From the NCBI GenBank assembly GCA_034002745.1, contig JAVEZY010000002.1, positions 62,001 to 126,000 of the forward strand: a stretch of DNA of 64,000 bases, given 5' to 3'. This DNA comes from JAITWN01 sp034002745. Lineage in GTDB: Bacteria; Pseudomonadota; Gammaproteobacteria; SZUA-140. This document shows positions 35,702 through 44,298 of the stretch, in pieces (position 1 is the stretch's first letter; each line of letters starts with the position of its first letter). The notes beneath the pieces were generated by a model. That model was not told where the DNA came from. It saw only the letters and a program-made list of their open reading frames with translations, and ran no database searches. The translations under genes were made by a program, and so were the position numbers.

Positions 35702-37237
35702 GTGTATAAGCTGATCGCACACCGGCTCAGCGCCAAGCTCATCCTGGCGATCAGCCTGGTCTGGCTGCCGTTCGTGGTGGTCGCGGTATGGTTGGAGGTA
35801 CAGCAGGCCCGTCAGCTCGTCATGCAGGAGGTGCAGCGCTGGGGGGGCTCGGCCGGCGAAGGCGTCCGTGTCGCGCTCAATGCGCTGATGCGCGAGGGCA
35901 GGATGAGCGCCCGCTTCTCCTACTTCGAGGATCTGAGGAGCGAGCTTTCGGAGGTCGAGTCCATCCGCGTCATCCGCGGCCCCCGGGTCAACGAGATCTT
36001 CGAGCGGGTGCGCCGTGAATTCGATATCCCGCGCGAACTCGCCTATATCCACGATAGCGAAGCGGAACTCGCCCGCCTGGAGCGCGAGCTGGCGGAGGTG
36101 ACCGACCCCGACGAGCGCGCCGACATGATCGGCGCGATGAACGAGCTGAACTCCGAGATCTTGCGCGCACGGGATCTGGTCCACAGTTACAGCCAGCCGC
36201 TGGAGGTGGATCCACGGGAGCGGCCGCGTGACGAGCTCGAGCGAAGGGTGCTGGAGACGGCGCAGACGGAGTTCACCATCGATGGCGACCTCATGCGCAT
36301 GGTTGCGCCCTATCGGGTGCGAAAGAACGGTTGCTCCGAGGCCACCGGCTGTCATTTCGATGCGCGCGAAGGCGAGGTGCTGGGCGCCGTCGAACTGATG
36401 TTCTCGATCGCCGAGGTCAACCGTGACATCCACGGCACGCTCCTGTCGCAGCTCATCCTGAAAATCCTGGCCAGCCTGGCCAGCCTGGCGCTGATCTTCG
36501 TCGTCTTCGATCGCCTGGTGTTCCGCAACATCAACAAGCTGCGCGGCGCCATGGAGCGTCTGTCGGCTGGCGACCTGGGCGCGCGCTTCGAACTGCCGCC
36601 CCGCCGGATGAGCGGAGACGAGATCGATTACCTGGTCATGGGTTTCAACGATATGGCGCACAAGCTCCAGGAGGACCAGAGCAAGCTGGAGCGCCTCGCG
36701 AGTCATGACGGCCTCACCGGGCTGCTGAACCGCACGCGGTTCTCCGCGGCGTTCAATCTCCTGCTTGCCACGCACCAGCCAGACCGGCCGCTTTCCCTGC
36801 TGATGATGGACGTGGATCACTTCAAGAACATCAACGACTCGTTCGGTCATCAGGTCGGTGACGATGCCCTGCGCATGATCAGCGCCGTGGTGCGCGAGAA
36901 TGCCCGGCAACAGGATCTGGTCGCGCGCTATGGCGGAGAGGAAATCATCATCGCGCTGCCCGACACCGGCGGCGAGGCCGCGCTGGCGATCGCCGAACGG
37001 CTGCGCACGGCCATCGCGACACGCCCGCTGGATGATCGCCGCGGCGATATCCTGCATCTGACCGTCAGCATCGGCGTGGCCGAGCTGCCGCGTCACGCCG
37101 ACAACGGCGATGACCTGATCCGGGCCGCCGACATGGCGCTCTACATGGCCAAGAGCAATGGACGCAACCGGGTAATCATGGCCTCGGCCAGCACAGGCGA
37201 GCGGAGGTCTGCGGTACGGACTACCAAAGATATGTGA
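35702..37237 (+). CDS. Diguanylate cyclase with periplasmic heme-like sensor and HAMP
   Basis: A 511-residue inner-membrane enzyme. The first membrane helix spans about residues 10-30, a periplasmic sensor about 31-245, the second helix about 250-270, then HAMP, and a C-terminal GGDEF domain with GGEEI (411-415) and inhibitory RQQD (402-405). The sensor has RKNGCSEATGCHFDAREGEVLGAVELMFSI, in which C211 and C217-H218 resemble a c-type heme site with an altered spacing (CX5CH, not CxxCH). The start is GTG 35702, 9 bases after the cytochrome gene, so co-expression is likely. Its 3' end overlaps the convergent MtrB gene by 17 bases. Confidence 0.9.
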   Translation: MYKLIAHRLSAKLILAISLVWLPFVVVAVWLEVQQARQLVMQEVQRWGGSAGEGVRVALNALMREGRMSARFSYFEDLRSELSEVESIRVIRGPRVNEIFERVRREFDIPRELAYIHDSEAELARLERELAEVTDPDERADMIGAMNELNSEILRARDLVHSYSQPLEVDPRERPRDELERRVLETAQTEFTIDGDLMRMVAPYRVRKNGCSEATGCHFDAREGEVLGAVELMFSIAEVNRDIHGTLLSQLILKILASLASLALIFVVFDRLVFRNINKLRGAMERLSAGDLGARFELPPRRMSGDEIDYLVMGFNDMAHKLQEDQSKLERLASHDGLTGLLNRTRFSAAFNLLLATHQPDRPLSLLMMDVDHFKNINDSFGHQVGDDALRMISAVVRENARQQDLVARYGGEEIIIALPDTGGEAALAIAERLRTAIATRPLDDRRGDILHLTVSIGVAELPRHADNGDDLIRAADMALYMAKSNGRNRVIMASASTGERRSAVRTTKDM

Positions 37238-39437
37238 TCGAACTCCAGATCAGCAGGACATCATAGTCGGTGTCACCACTGCGCAAGGCCAGCACTCCGT
37301 TCAATCCGGGTATCTCTCCGACTTCGATGCCGCTGTCGCTGCGGTCAGTCGCCATGACCGATTCCCAGCGCACTCCTGCCTTCAGCCGGATCCGGTCATC
37401 GGGCTCGTGCTCTCCATGAAGCTCAACGTACTGCCGCCTGGTGCCATCATCGGGAAGCTGGGCTGCAGGCAGGCGGCTTTCGAGCCGGATCCGATTGCGT
37501 TCGCGAATGTGACCCAGATCCATCGCCAGTCGTGTGCGTCCGTCGGGGAGGTCGAGTCGAAGGCCGGCGCTGATGGTATCGGCGCGGTCATGTGAGCGGG
37601 CCCGCCAGTTGGTGCTGGAATCGATCGGCGCTGACGCCTGGTCATGCGCCATGTCCCGCCCGGTCTGCGCCGCATCGAGATACTCGCGGGCATAAGCAAT
37701 ATTGATCGACCATGATTCATGTGCTGACCAATTGAGGTTGGTGTACAGCATTCTTTCCCGGCTGTCCGTCAGACCGAAGACGGTATCGTCGAATACCGCT
37801 TGATCGCGGTACCGATCCCGGCTGATGCTCCAGCCCAGTTCGAAATCCAGATCGTTCGTTGGCCACCAGTCGATTGCGGTCTGCAGCCGCTGGCGGATGC
37901 GGTCGCCCAGCATGAATCGCCTCATATCCGGATGCTGTCTGATGCAACGATCGATCTCACGCGGCGCTCCGCCATCGGGATCCGGATCCACCAGTACCAT
38001 GTCCGGACAGGAGGCCGCAGCAGTGGGGTCGATGATTACGGCATCGTGTCCGTGCCGGTTGCGATCGGCATGCAGCAAGGACAGGCGGGCACGAGCCTGG
38101 CCTGTGATCGTCTGTTGCAGACCAAGTTTCAGACCGTTCTCACGGGTGTGTCCCCCATTGCCCGGGAGATCGCGACCGACGATGTCATGCGTCCATTCCG
38201 TCAGGATCCGCGATCCGGTCGCTGCCCGATACGCTGCCCGCACAAGTGTTTTGGTCCGAAAGTGGTCGTAGGGCCGGCTGATGCTGGCGCGGCCCGCTAT
38301 AGTATCGGCAAGCACGGGCTCGAAGTGGGTCCGCAGTATACGGTCATCGCTGCGGTAGTAGCGGTGGCTGGCGCTCAGTGTCAGCCGCTCCAGGGGGCGG
38401 GCACTTGCGTTCAGCGCCAGGCGAAGCACATCGACACGGGCCTCGGCCGAGTTGCGCGGCAGCGCCGTGAGCGATGCGCCGGTCGAGTATGGAAGGAGGT
38501 CCTCATCCTGCTGCATGCGCGACAGGCTGGCGCTCGCACTGAGACGGGACGTCCTGCCGAGACGCGTGCCAGCATCGATGGAAATGTTGTGATGATGATT
38601 GTCCGGCGATGTGCCGAGCCGGCCGGTATCGGGAAACGGATCGTCGCCTGCAGCCAGGAAGGGTACCTCCCAGCGATGTGCCTGGTGCCGGTTGGTGAAC
38701 AGAGATCCGCGATACGCAATGCGCAACTGACGGCCGTTCCGCTCCCAGGACAGGGCGGCATTCAGCTCACGCAACTGCTGATCCACGGGTGCGGGAAGAA
38801 TGATGGAGCGCCCCTCGAGCGGATCGACGCCAACCATTGCTCCGATTTCCTGAACCCCCCGGCGCCGTTCCTCGCGTACCGAGACATCCGTTCTCCAGTC
38901 GTTTCCCGCAAAGAGACGTGCCGAAATCCCATAGCGCTCCCGGTTGGTACCGAGCTCTATGGGTTGCAGGACACTCAGATCGAAATCCTGAGTCGTGTTC
39001 GCGGGCACGAAGCCTGGGGGCAGGGTCAGAATGTCTGCGCCGCTCTGCAATAATGAAAGTCCGTCGTCTCCCCGGCGAGCCATTCGCTGGTAGTCGAGGC
39101 GGACGCTATTGCCGTCCTTCGCGAGCAGCGCGACGCCGAAGTCACCAAAGTCCCGGCTGGTCATGGATCCCTGGATGCGGGTCCGACTGCCCGCGCCATC
39201 GACACTCAGATCGAGGCTGCCGAGCGGATGTATTCCCTGATGAATCGCCGGACCGTATGAGCCCTGCGCGCCGGAGCGTTCGTCGGTGAGGTACAGTCCG
39301 CCGATTTCGATTTCTCCGCTGACCTGTGCGGCCGGGGCGGGTCCGCCACACAGGAGCATCACGCCCATCGCCAGGCGCAGGCGACTCCTGCGGACCGGAC
39401 GCGGCCTTGCGGGGCGTGCGGAAATGGGACGTTTCAA
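37221..39437 (-). CDS. mtrB: MtrB/PioB-family outer-membrane beta-barrel
   Basis: A 738-residue barrel that, in the known complexes, forms a sheath around a decaheme cytochrome to carry electrons across the outer membrane. A signal peptide (LAMGVMLLCGGPAPAAQ) precedes GEIEIGGLYLTDERSGAQGSYG, typical of MtrB/PioB N-termini, and many alternating strands, ending with LIWSSITYLW. Start TTG 39437 overlaps the mtrA stop (TTGA), which fixes it. The mature N-terminus lacks the CxxC known from Shewanella MtrB; two cysteines lie mid-protein (SCPDM and DRCIRQ). No outer-surface MtrC-type gene is nearby, as in MtoAB or PioAB systems. Confidence 0.85.
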   Translation of the reverse strand: MKRPISARPARPRPVRRSRLRLAMGVMLLCGGPAPAAQVSGEIEIGGLYLTDERSGAQGSYGPAIHQGIHPLGSLDLSVDGAGSRTRIQGSMTSRDFGDFGVALLAKDGNSVRLDYQRMARRGDDGLSLLQSGADILTLPPGFVPANTTQDFDLSVLQPIELGTNRERYGISARLFAGNDWRTDVSVREERRRGVQEIGAMVGVDPLEGRSIILPAPVDQQLRELNAALSWERNGRQLRIAYRGSLFTNRHQAHRWEVPFLAAGDDPFPDTGRLGTSPDNHHHNISIDAGTRLGRTSRLSASASLSRMQQDEDLLPYSTGASLTALPRNSAEARVDVLRLALNASARPLERLTLSASHRYYRSDDRILRTHFEPVLADTIAGRASISRPYDHFRTKTLVRAAYRAATGSRILTEWTHDIVGRDLPGNGGHTRENGLKLGLQQTITGQARARLSLLHADRNRHGHDAVIIDPTAAASCPDMVLVDPDPDGGAPREIDRCIRQHPDMRRFMLGDRIRQRLQTAIDWWPTNDLDFELGWSISRDRYRDQAVFDDTVFGLTDSRERMLYTNLNWSAHESWSINIAYAREYLDAAQTGRDMAHDQASAPIDSSTNWRARSHDRADTISAGLRLDLPDGRTRLAMDLGHIRERNRIRLESRLPAAQLPDDGTRRQYVELHGEHEPDDRIRLKAGVRWESVMATDRSDSGIEVGEIPGLNGVLALRSGDTDYDVLLIWSSITYLW

Positions 39438-40297
39438 CGCTGCAACCGCGCGCCCGAAGGGTGGTTCGAGCCGTGGATTCGTGAATGACAGTTCAGACAG
39501 TTCCGCGCGCCATACTGGCTGATATCGGCGTTGGCGAGCTCGGCGCCATCGTATAGTGAGCTCGGGTGTCCGCCGAGCATATGACACTGCTGGCACAGCA
39601 TCGGCGGACGTCGGGTCAGCATGTTCCGGTGATTGGAGCCGTGCGGATCATGGCACAGCGTGCAGTCCTCCCGTACCGGAAGGTGTTCAAACAGCATGGG
39701 GCCACGCTTGTCGGCATGACAGCGATGACAGACCTCGTTGACCGATCCCGCACGCAGCGCCGCTGGTCCGTTGCCGCCGTGGGGGTCGTGGCAGTCCTCG
39801 CATTGCATCGATCCTTCCCTTACCGGCATGTGCGAAGAGCGCTGCATTCTGGCGCTCTCGCGGCGATGACAACCGCCGCAGTCGGGACTTGCATCCGGTT
39901 CATGTATGCTATGGCAGCTGGTGCAGCCGAGATCGGATGCCGCATGGGCGCTGACATGCCAGTGCAGTCGCGAGCCGTTCTCGTGGCAGGCGAGGCATGC
40001 AGGCTTGGGATCGCGCTGCATATCCGCGCCGCTGCGGATATGCATTGGCCCGCGGTACGAGGGGTCACCCACTACGGTGATATGGCGGCTGCCGGGGCCG
40101 TGGCAAGCTTCACAACTGCGAGCTTCGCCGACGCGTCCGCTGACCAGGCGGCCGTGATCGCTGTTTGCGTGCTGACGCGCTTCCAGCCCATGGCAGAATC
40201 GGCACTCGCGGTCTCCGACATTTTCCGGAGCGCGGTCCCCGGCCGGTGCGAGGGACGATAGCGCCAGCAGAATAACTATAAGAATGAGTGAAGGCAT
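39434..40297 (-). CDS. mtrA: Decaheme c-type cytochrome, MtrA/PioA/DmsE family
   Basis: A 287-residue periplasmic cytochrome with ten CxxCH sites: CRFCH, CEACH, CLACH, CTSCH, CGGCH, CEDCH, CHRCH, CTLCH, CQQCH and CLNCH. The signal peptide is MPSLILIVILLALSSLAPAG, and the last heme block CLNCHSRIHGSNHPSG is typical of the DmsE/MtrA family. It transfers electrons through the MtrB barrel between periplasm and cell surface; direction (reduction or oxidation) cannot be told from sequence. The ATG at 40297 is chosen because the frame upstream lies inside the divergent gene. Translation couples to mtrB by TTGA. Confidence 0.93.
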   Translation of the reverse strand: MPSLILIVILLALSSLAPAGDRAPENVGDRECRFCHGLEARQHANSDHGRLVSGRVGEARSCEACHGPGSRHITVVGDPSYRGPMHIRSGADMQRDPKPACLACHENGSRLHWHVSAHAASDLGCTSCHSIHEPDASPDCGGCHRRESARMQRSSHMPVREGSMQCEDCHDPHGGNGPAALRAGSVNEVCHRCHADKRGPMLFEHLPVREDCTLCHDPHGSNHRNMLTRRPPMLCQQCHMLGGHPSSLYDGAELANADISQYGARNCLNCHSRIHGSNHPSGARLQR

Positions 40298-40411
40298 GAA
40301 ATGAATCCGGTGGATTGCCCACGATATCGACCGACGGGGCAAAAGGGTTATACCGCCCTCTCCCCCCGTAGAGCTATTCACACCCTCATGATTCGTGCCG
40401 ATAGCTGATCC

Positions 40412-41422
40412 ATGCGAACGGCCTCGGCTACATCTCTGCGCGGCAACTACAGCCCCATGGTTATCGTGGCGCTGTACGCGTGCTTCGTCGCACTCTGGGC
40501 CGCGAGCGCCGACTGGCTGACCGCGCTCGTCGTCGGCAATCAGACTGCCCTGCCGCGCATCGGTGTGGCAAAAGCCCTCGTCTTCGTTGCCGTGACTGCG
40601 GGCGTACTGTACCTCCTCCATCGCTCCAGCCGCCACTTCGCCACCGATGGTCCGGTCTGGGGATCCCCTCGCCATCTCGCCGCCATTCTCTTGGGTCTTG
40701 CCCTGATCGTGCCGGTGGCCGATCTGGGTATGGCGCGCAAGCACTCTGCTCAGCTCCAGGACGAAGCGCAGCGCGTTCTGTCGACGGACGCGGCGCGCAT
40801 CGCGCGCGAGATGGAGAACTGGCTGGCCGAAAGAAGCGCCGATGCCGAGATGCTGGCGGGTGATACCAGCTTTGCGCGCCAGGTGCGCGATTTCTTCGGC
40901 AATGGCACGCGGGCCGAATTCGAGACGGTGGTCGATCGCCTCGACTCGATGCTGCGAGGCGATCGCTACCGGGCGATGCTGTTGTTCGAACCGGCTGGCA
41001 GCGCGGTGCTGTTGCGCGGAGCATACGTCGGTGTTCCATCGCAACTCGTGAAGCTGGTGCAGGAGGGCAGGTACTCCGGCCCCCTGCTGCACTACAGTGA
41101 AGTGGATGTTCCGTATCTCGATTGGGTGGTGCCGCTGCACGATGGCGCGCACGCCAGTGCGCCGATGGCTACGCTGGTGATACGGAGTGACGCGCGCCGT
41201 CTGCGCGAACTGCTGGAGCTGCGGGTTCGGGGCGCGCCGCCGTCGTCTACCGCCACGGGGACGGCGGGATCAGGGTGCTGGGCGAATCGAACCGCTTCTC
41301 CGCATCGCGCCTGCTCGGGCTGTCACGGCCCGGCAAGCAGGGCATGGTTTTCGGACTCGACGCTGACGGTTCCGAAGTGCTCGGCGCCTATCATCCCGTG
41401 GGCGCGACCGACTGGCTGGTGA
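40412..41422 (+). CDS. N-terminal part of a frameshifted PAS-GGDEF-EAL sensor
   Basis: 336 codons, of which about 275 (to about 41235) look genuine. It has three or more hydrophobic helices (about 16-42, 52-70 and 87-105), followed by a periplasmic-type sensor domain (LQDEAQRVLSTDAARIAREMENWLAERSADAEMLAG). After LRELLELRVR the homology continues in another frame, where AAVVYRHGDGGIRVLG leads into the next entry. The remaining tail, including a CSGCH string, is out-of-frame translation. It is divergent from mtrA with a 114-base shared gap. Confidence 0.7.
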   Translation: MRTASATSLRGNYSPMVIVALYACFVALWAASADWLTALVVGNQTALPRIGVAKALVFVAVTAGVLYLLHRSSRHFATDGPVWGSPRHLAAILLGLALIVPVADLGMARKHSAQLQDEAQRVLSTDAARIAREMENWLAERSADAEMLAGDTSFARQVRDFFGNGTRAEFETVVDRLDSMLRGDRYRAMLLFEPAGSAVLLRGAYVGVPSQLVKLVQEGRYSGPLLHYSEVDVPYLDWVVPLHDGAHASAPMATLVIRSDARRLRELLELRVRGAPPSSTATGTAGSGCWANRTASPHRACSGCHGPASRAWFSDSTLTVPKCSAPIIPWARPTGW

Positions 41423-44001
41423 TGGCGATGACCGCGCAGCGGACTGTGATGGCACCGCTGCGCCGCTTCGTCATGTGGGTGACGCTGGCAGCTTTGGCGG
41501 CAATGATTCCGCTGATGAGCGCGACATTCTATATGCACCGTCGCGATCGCCGGCGGACGCGCGATGCGCTGGTCGCGGCCGGGGCCGAGAAGGGCCGCCT
41601 GCTGCAGGCGTTTCACGACATGCCTTTCACCGGTATTGCCATGTTTTGCGCGCGCACCGGGCGGCCGGTGAACGTGAACGCCTATCTCTGTCACCTCCTC
41701 GGACGGTCCGAGGACGAACTGCTCGCATGCCGTTGGAAGGATCTGCTGCATCCCGATGATCGTCGCGGCGATCCGCTGCGTTTGCGGCTGCTTCTTGCCG
41801 GCGATGTCGCCGGATCTCAGGCCGAGTTGCGGGTGCTGCATCGCGACGGAACGGTGATATACGCAGCGATCCACGTGCAGTGCTTGGTCGACGAAGCGGG
41901 CGTTCCCGAGTATTTCATCGCCAGCATTCAGGATGTGAGCGAACGCCGGTCTTATGAGGAGGCGCTGCGCGAGCGCGAGGCGGACCTGAATCGCGCACAG
42001 CATATCGCCCGTGTCGGGAGCTGGACACTCGATGTCCACCGCAACGTTCTGACCTGGTCGCCCGAGTGTTACCGCATCTTCGGCATGCCGCCGGGAGAAC
42101 AGCTTACCTATGAGCGCTTTCTCGACTGCGTCCACGACGAAGATCGGCAATTGGTGAATGACGCCTGGAACCGCGCGATGAATGGTGAGAAGTACGATAT
42201 GGACCATCGGATCGTGGTTGGCGGCGAAGTGAAATGGATTCGGGAGCGCGCCGACCTTGCATTCGATGAGCACGGGAACTTGATCGCGGGAATCGGAACC
42301 GCGCAGGACATCACCGAACAGCATCTCAGCAGCGAGCGCCTGCGTCAGGCGGCGATGGTTTTCGAGCGCAGCGGCGACGGTATCATCGTCACCGATGCCA
42401 AGCGCCGCATCACCATCGTCAATCCCGCGCTCTGTCGCATGATGGGGTATGAGGAGTCGGAGGTTCTGGGGAACACTCCGGAAATGTTCCGCTCCGGACG
42501 GCATGGTGCCGATTTCTATCGCAGCCTCTGGCGCGGGCTGCGTGAAACGGGTCACTGGCGCAGCGAGGTATGGGATCGGCGCAAGAACGGCGAGATCTTT
42601 CCTTCCCTGCTCAGCATCAGTGCCCTGCGCGACAAGAACAGCCGCATCACCGGATATGTCGGGGTATTCACCGATATTTCGCGGCTCAAGGCTTCCGAAG
42701 CCAAGCTCGCTCATCTGGCGCATCATGACGCGCTCACCGGACTGCCCAATCGTCTGCTGATGCGAACCCGGCTGGAGCATTCCATCGACGTGAGCACCAG
42801 GCGCGGCGGTGGGCTTGCCCTGCTCATGCTCGATCTCGACGGGTTCGGAGGAATCAACGACAGCTACGGTCATCTTGCCGGCGACGAATTGTTGCGGCAG
42901 GCGGCGGGACGCCTGCGCCGCTGCGTGCGCTCGGCCGATACCGTCGCGCGCTTCAGCGGGGACGAGTTCTGCATCCTGCTGGAGGACATCAACGGAGTCG
43001 GTGAAGTGACCAGGATCGGTTCCAAGATCATCGAGCAACTGGCTGCGCCCTTGCGCCTGTCCAATGGTTCGGAGGTGCGGATCGGTGTCAGCATCGGCGT
43101 CAGTCTCTGCCCTGAGCATGGTCGTACCACCGAGGTCCTGTTGCAGCAGGCGGACGCCGCGCTCTACCGGGCCAAGGCCGAGGGACACGGGCGGCTGCGC
43201 TTCTACTCCGACGAAATGACCGAGGAATCCCGTGGCAGGGTGGAGATGCAGTCGCAGCTTCATCGCGCCTTCGATGCCGGTCAGCTGCAGGTGCATTATC
43301 AGCCTCAGGTGGATGTTGCGAGCGGGCGGATCGTTGGCGCCGAGGCCCTGCTGCGCTGGAACGATCCTGAGCGCGGGCTGATGCCGACCGCCGAATGGAT
43401 CGCGCTCGCGGAAGAGACCGGCATGATCGCAAACATCGGCGGCTGGGCTCTGCGCGAGGTCTGCGCTCAGGGAAGATGCTGGCTGGATGAGGGCATGCCG
43501 TCGCTCACCCTGGCGGTCAACCTGTCTCCCCGTCAGTTGCTGCACTCCAATGTCTGTGAGCTGGTCGAGCAGGTGCTGAAGGATACCGGCTTTCCGCCGG
43601 AGTGCCTGGAGTTCGAGCTTACGGAAACCGCAATCATGACGCACGCCGACGAGGCGGAGCGCACCCTGCGCCGCCTGCGTGATTCAGGGATCCGTCTGGC
43701 GATCGATGATTTCGGTACCGGCTATTCCTCGCTCGCCCATCTCAAACGCTTCCCGCTGGATGTGTTGAAGATCGACCGGCGCTTCATCGAGGGTATCCCG
43801 GACGACCCCAGCGACTGCGAGCTGGTGCGCGCCATCGTGGCGATGGGGCAGGCGCTGCATCTGAAGGTCCTCGCCGAGGGGGTGGAGACCGAGCGCCAGC
43901 TTGCCTTCCTGATGGCCCTCGGCTGTGACCGCTATCAGGGCTACCTGCGCAGCCCGGCGCTGGCGCCGGAGGAGTTCGAGCGCCTGTTGCGCGTCTCGTA
44001 A
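41275..44001 (+). CDS. PAS/GGDEF/EAL c-di-GMP turnover protein (C-terminal part of a frameshifted gene)
   Basis: About 908 codons. One membrane helix (residues about 64-85) follows the last part of the sensor, then PAS domains (FHDMPFTGIAMFCARTGRPVNV; RVGSWTLDVHRNVLTWSPECYRIFGMPPGE; FERSGDGIIVTDAKRRITIVNPA), a GGDEF domain with SGDEF and RSAD inhibitory site, and an EAL domain with GAEALLRWNDP, LSPRQL, and DDFGTGYSSLAHLKRFPLDVLKIDRRFIEG. All EAL metal-site motifs are present, so phosphodiesterase activity is likely; the cyclase motif has Ser for the first Gly. Together with the preceding entry it forms one gene of about 1195 codons. Confidence 0.85.
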   Translation: MLGESNRFSASRLLGLSRPGKQGMVFGLDADGSEVLGAYHPVGATDWLVMAMTAQRTVMAPLRRFVMWVTLAALAAMIPLMSATFYMHRRDRRRTRDALVAAGAEKGRLLQAFHDMPFTGIAMFCARTGRPVNVNAYLCHLLGRSEDELLACRWKDLLHPDDRRGDPLRLRLLLAGDVAGSQAELRVLHRDGTVIYAAIHVQCLVDEAGVPEYFIASIQDVSERRSYEEALREREADLNRAQHIARVGSWTLDVHRNVLTWSPECYRIFGMPPGEQLTYERFLDCVHDEDRQLVNDAWNRAMNGEKYDMDHRIVVGGEVKWIRERADLAFDEHGNLIAGIGTAQDITEQHLSSERLRQAAMVFERSGDGIIVTDAKRRITIVNPALCRMMGYEESEVLGNTPEMFRSGRHGADFYRSLWRGLRETGHWRSEVWDRRKNGEIFPSLLSISALRDKNSRITGYVGVFTDISRLKASEAKLAHLAHHDALTGLPNRLLMRTRLEHSIDVSTRRGGGLALLMLDLDGFGGINDSYGHLAGDELLRQAAGRLRRCVRSADTVARFSGDEFCILLEDINGVGEVTRIGSKIIEQLAAPLRLSNGSEVRIGVSIGVSLCPEHGRTTEVLLQQADAALYRAKAEGHGRLRFYSDEMTEESRGRVEMQSQLHRAFDAGQLQVHYQPQVDVASGRIVGAEALLRWNDPERGLMPTAEWIALAEETGMIANIGGWALREVCAQGRCWLDEGMPSLTLAVNLSPRQLLHSNVCELVEQVLKDTGFPPECLEFELTETAIMTHADEAERTLRRLRDSGIRLAIDDFGTGYSSLAHLKRFPLDVLKIDRRFIEGIPDDPSDCELVRAIVAMGQALHLKVLAEGVETERQLAFLMALGCDRYQGYLRSPALAPEEFERLLRVS

Positions 44002-44011
44002 AAGAGGCGTG

Positions 44012-44272
44012 TCAGCGCCGGTCGTGGCTTGCGGAGACGCTGGCGCTGTGGGGGTCGACGTATACTATCACCGTGGTGCCGTCGCGAAAGGCGGTGATTT
44101 CCCACTGGCCTTCTTCGAACTCCACCTCGACCGGGACAAACCCCTGACTCTCCACCGCATCGATGATTTCCGACAGCGGACGGGCATCCTGCGGTGGAAG
44201 TTCGGGTTCCGCAGCCGTCAGCGATGACGCGGCGGCAAACGTCAGCATCGTTGCAAGGACGCGAATGTTCAC
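44012..44272 (-). CDS. PepSY-like small secreted protein
   Basis: An 86-residue protein starting at GTG 44272 (MNIRVLATMLTFAAASSLTAAEP). After the signal peptide comes PLSEIIDAVESQGFVPVEVEFEEGQWEITAFRDGTTVIVYVDPHSASV, the fold pattern of a PepSY domain: helix LSEIIDAVES, then two strands with EFEEGQWEI. PepSY proteins are periplasmic modulators. It overlaps nothing and lies 10 bases after the convergent GGDEF-EAL gene. Confidence 0.75.
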   Translation of the reverse strand: MNIRVLATMLTFAAASSLTAAEPELPPQDARPLSEIIDAVESQGFVPVEVEFEEGQWEITAFRDGTTVIVYVDPHSASVSASHDRR

Positions 44273-44298
44273 GGCATCAGCCTCACGATTACGGGTTC

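Noticed and set aside
34973..37096. 707-codon minus-strand frame over the cytochrome and cyclase genes
   Set aside because: It is antisense to two real genes with CxxCH and GGDEF motifs; its residues show no domain.
40298..41152. Long N-terminal extension of the decaheme cytochrome
   Set aside because: The extension overlaps the divergent sensor gene and lacks homology; a proper signal peptide starts at 40297.
41250..41422. CSGCH string suggesting a heme site in the N-terminal sensor fragment
   Set aside because: It lies past the frameshift and is out of frame with the domain, so it is not a real heme motif.
41323..43644. 773-codon minus-strand frame opposite the GGDEF-EAL gene
   Set aside because: The plus-strand frame has complete GGDEF and EAL motifs; the antisense frame is a GC shadow.
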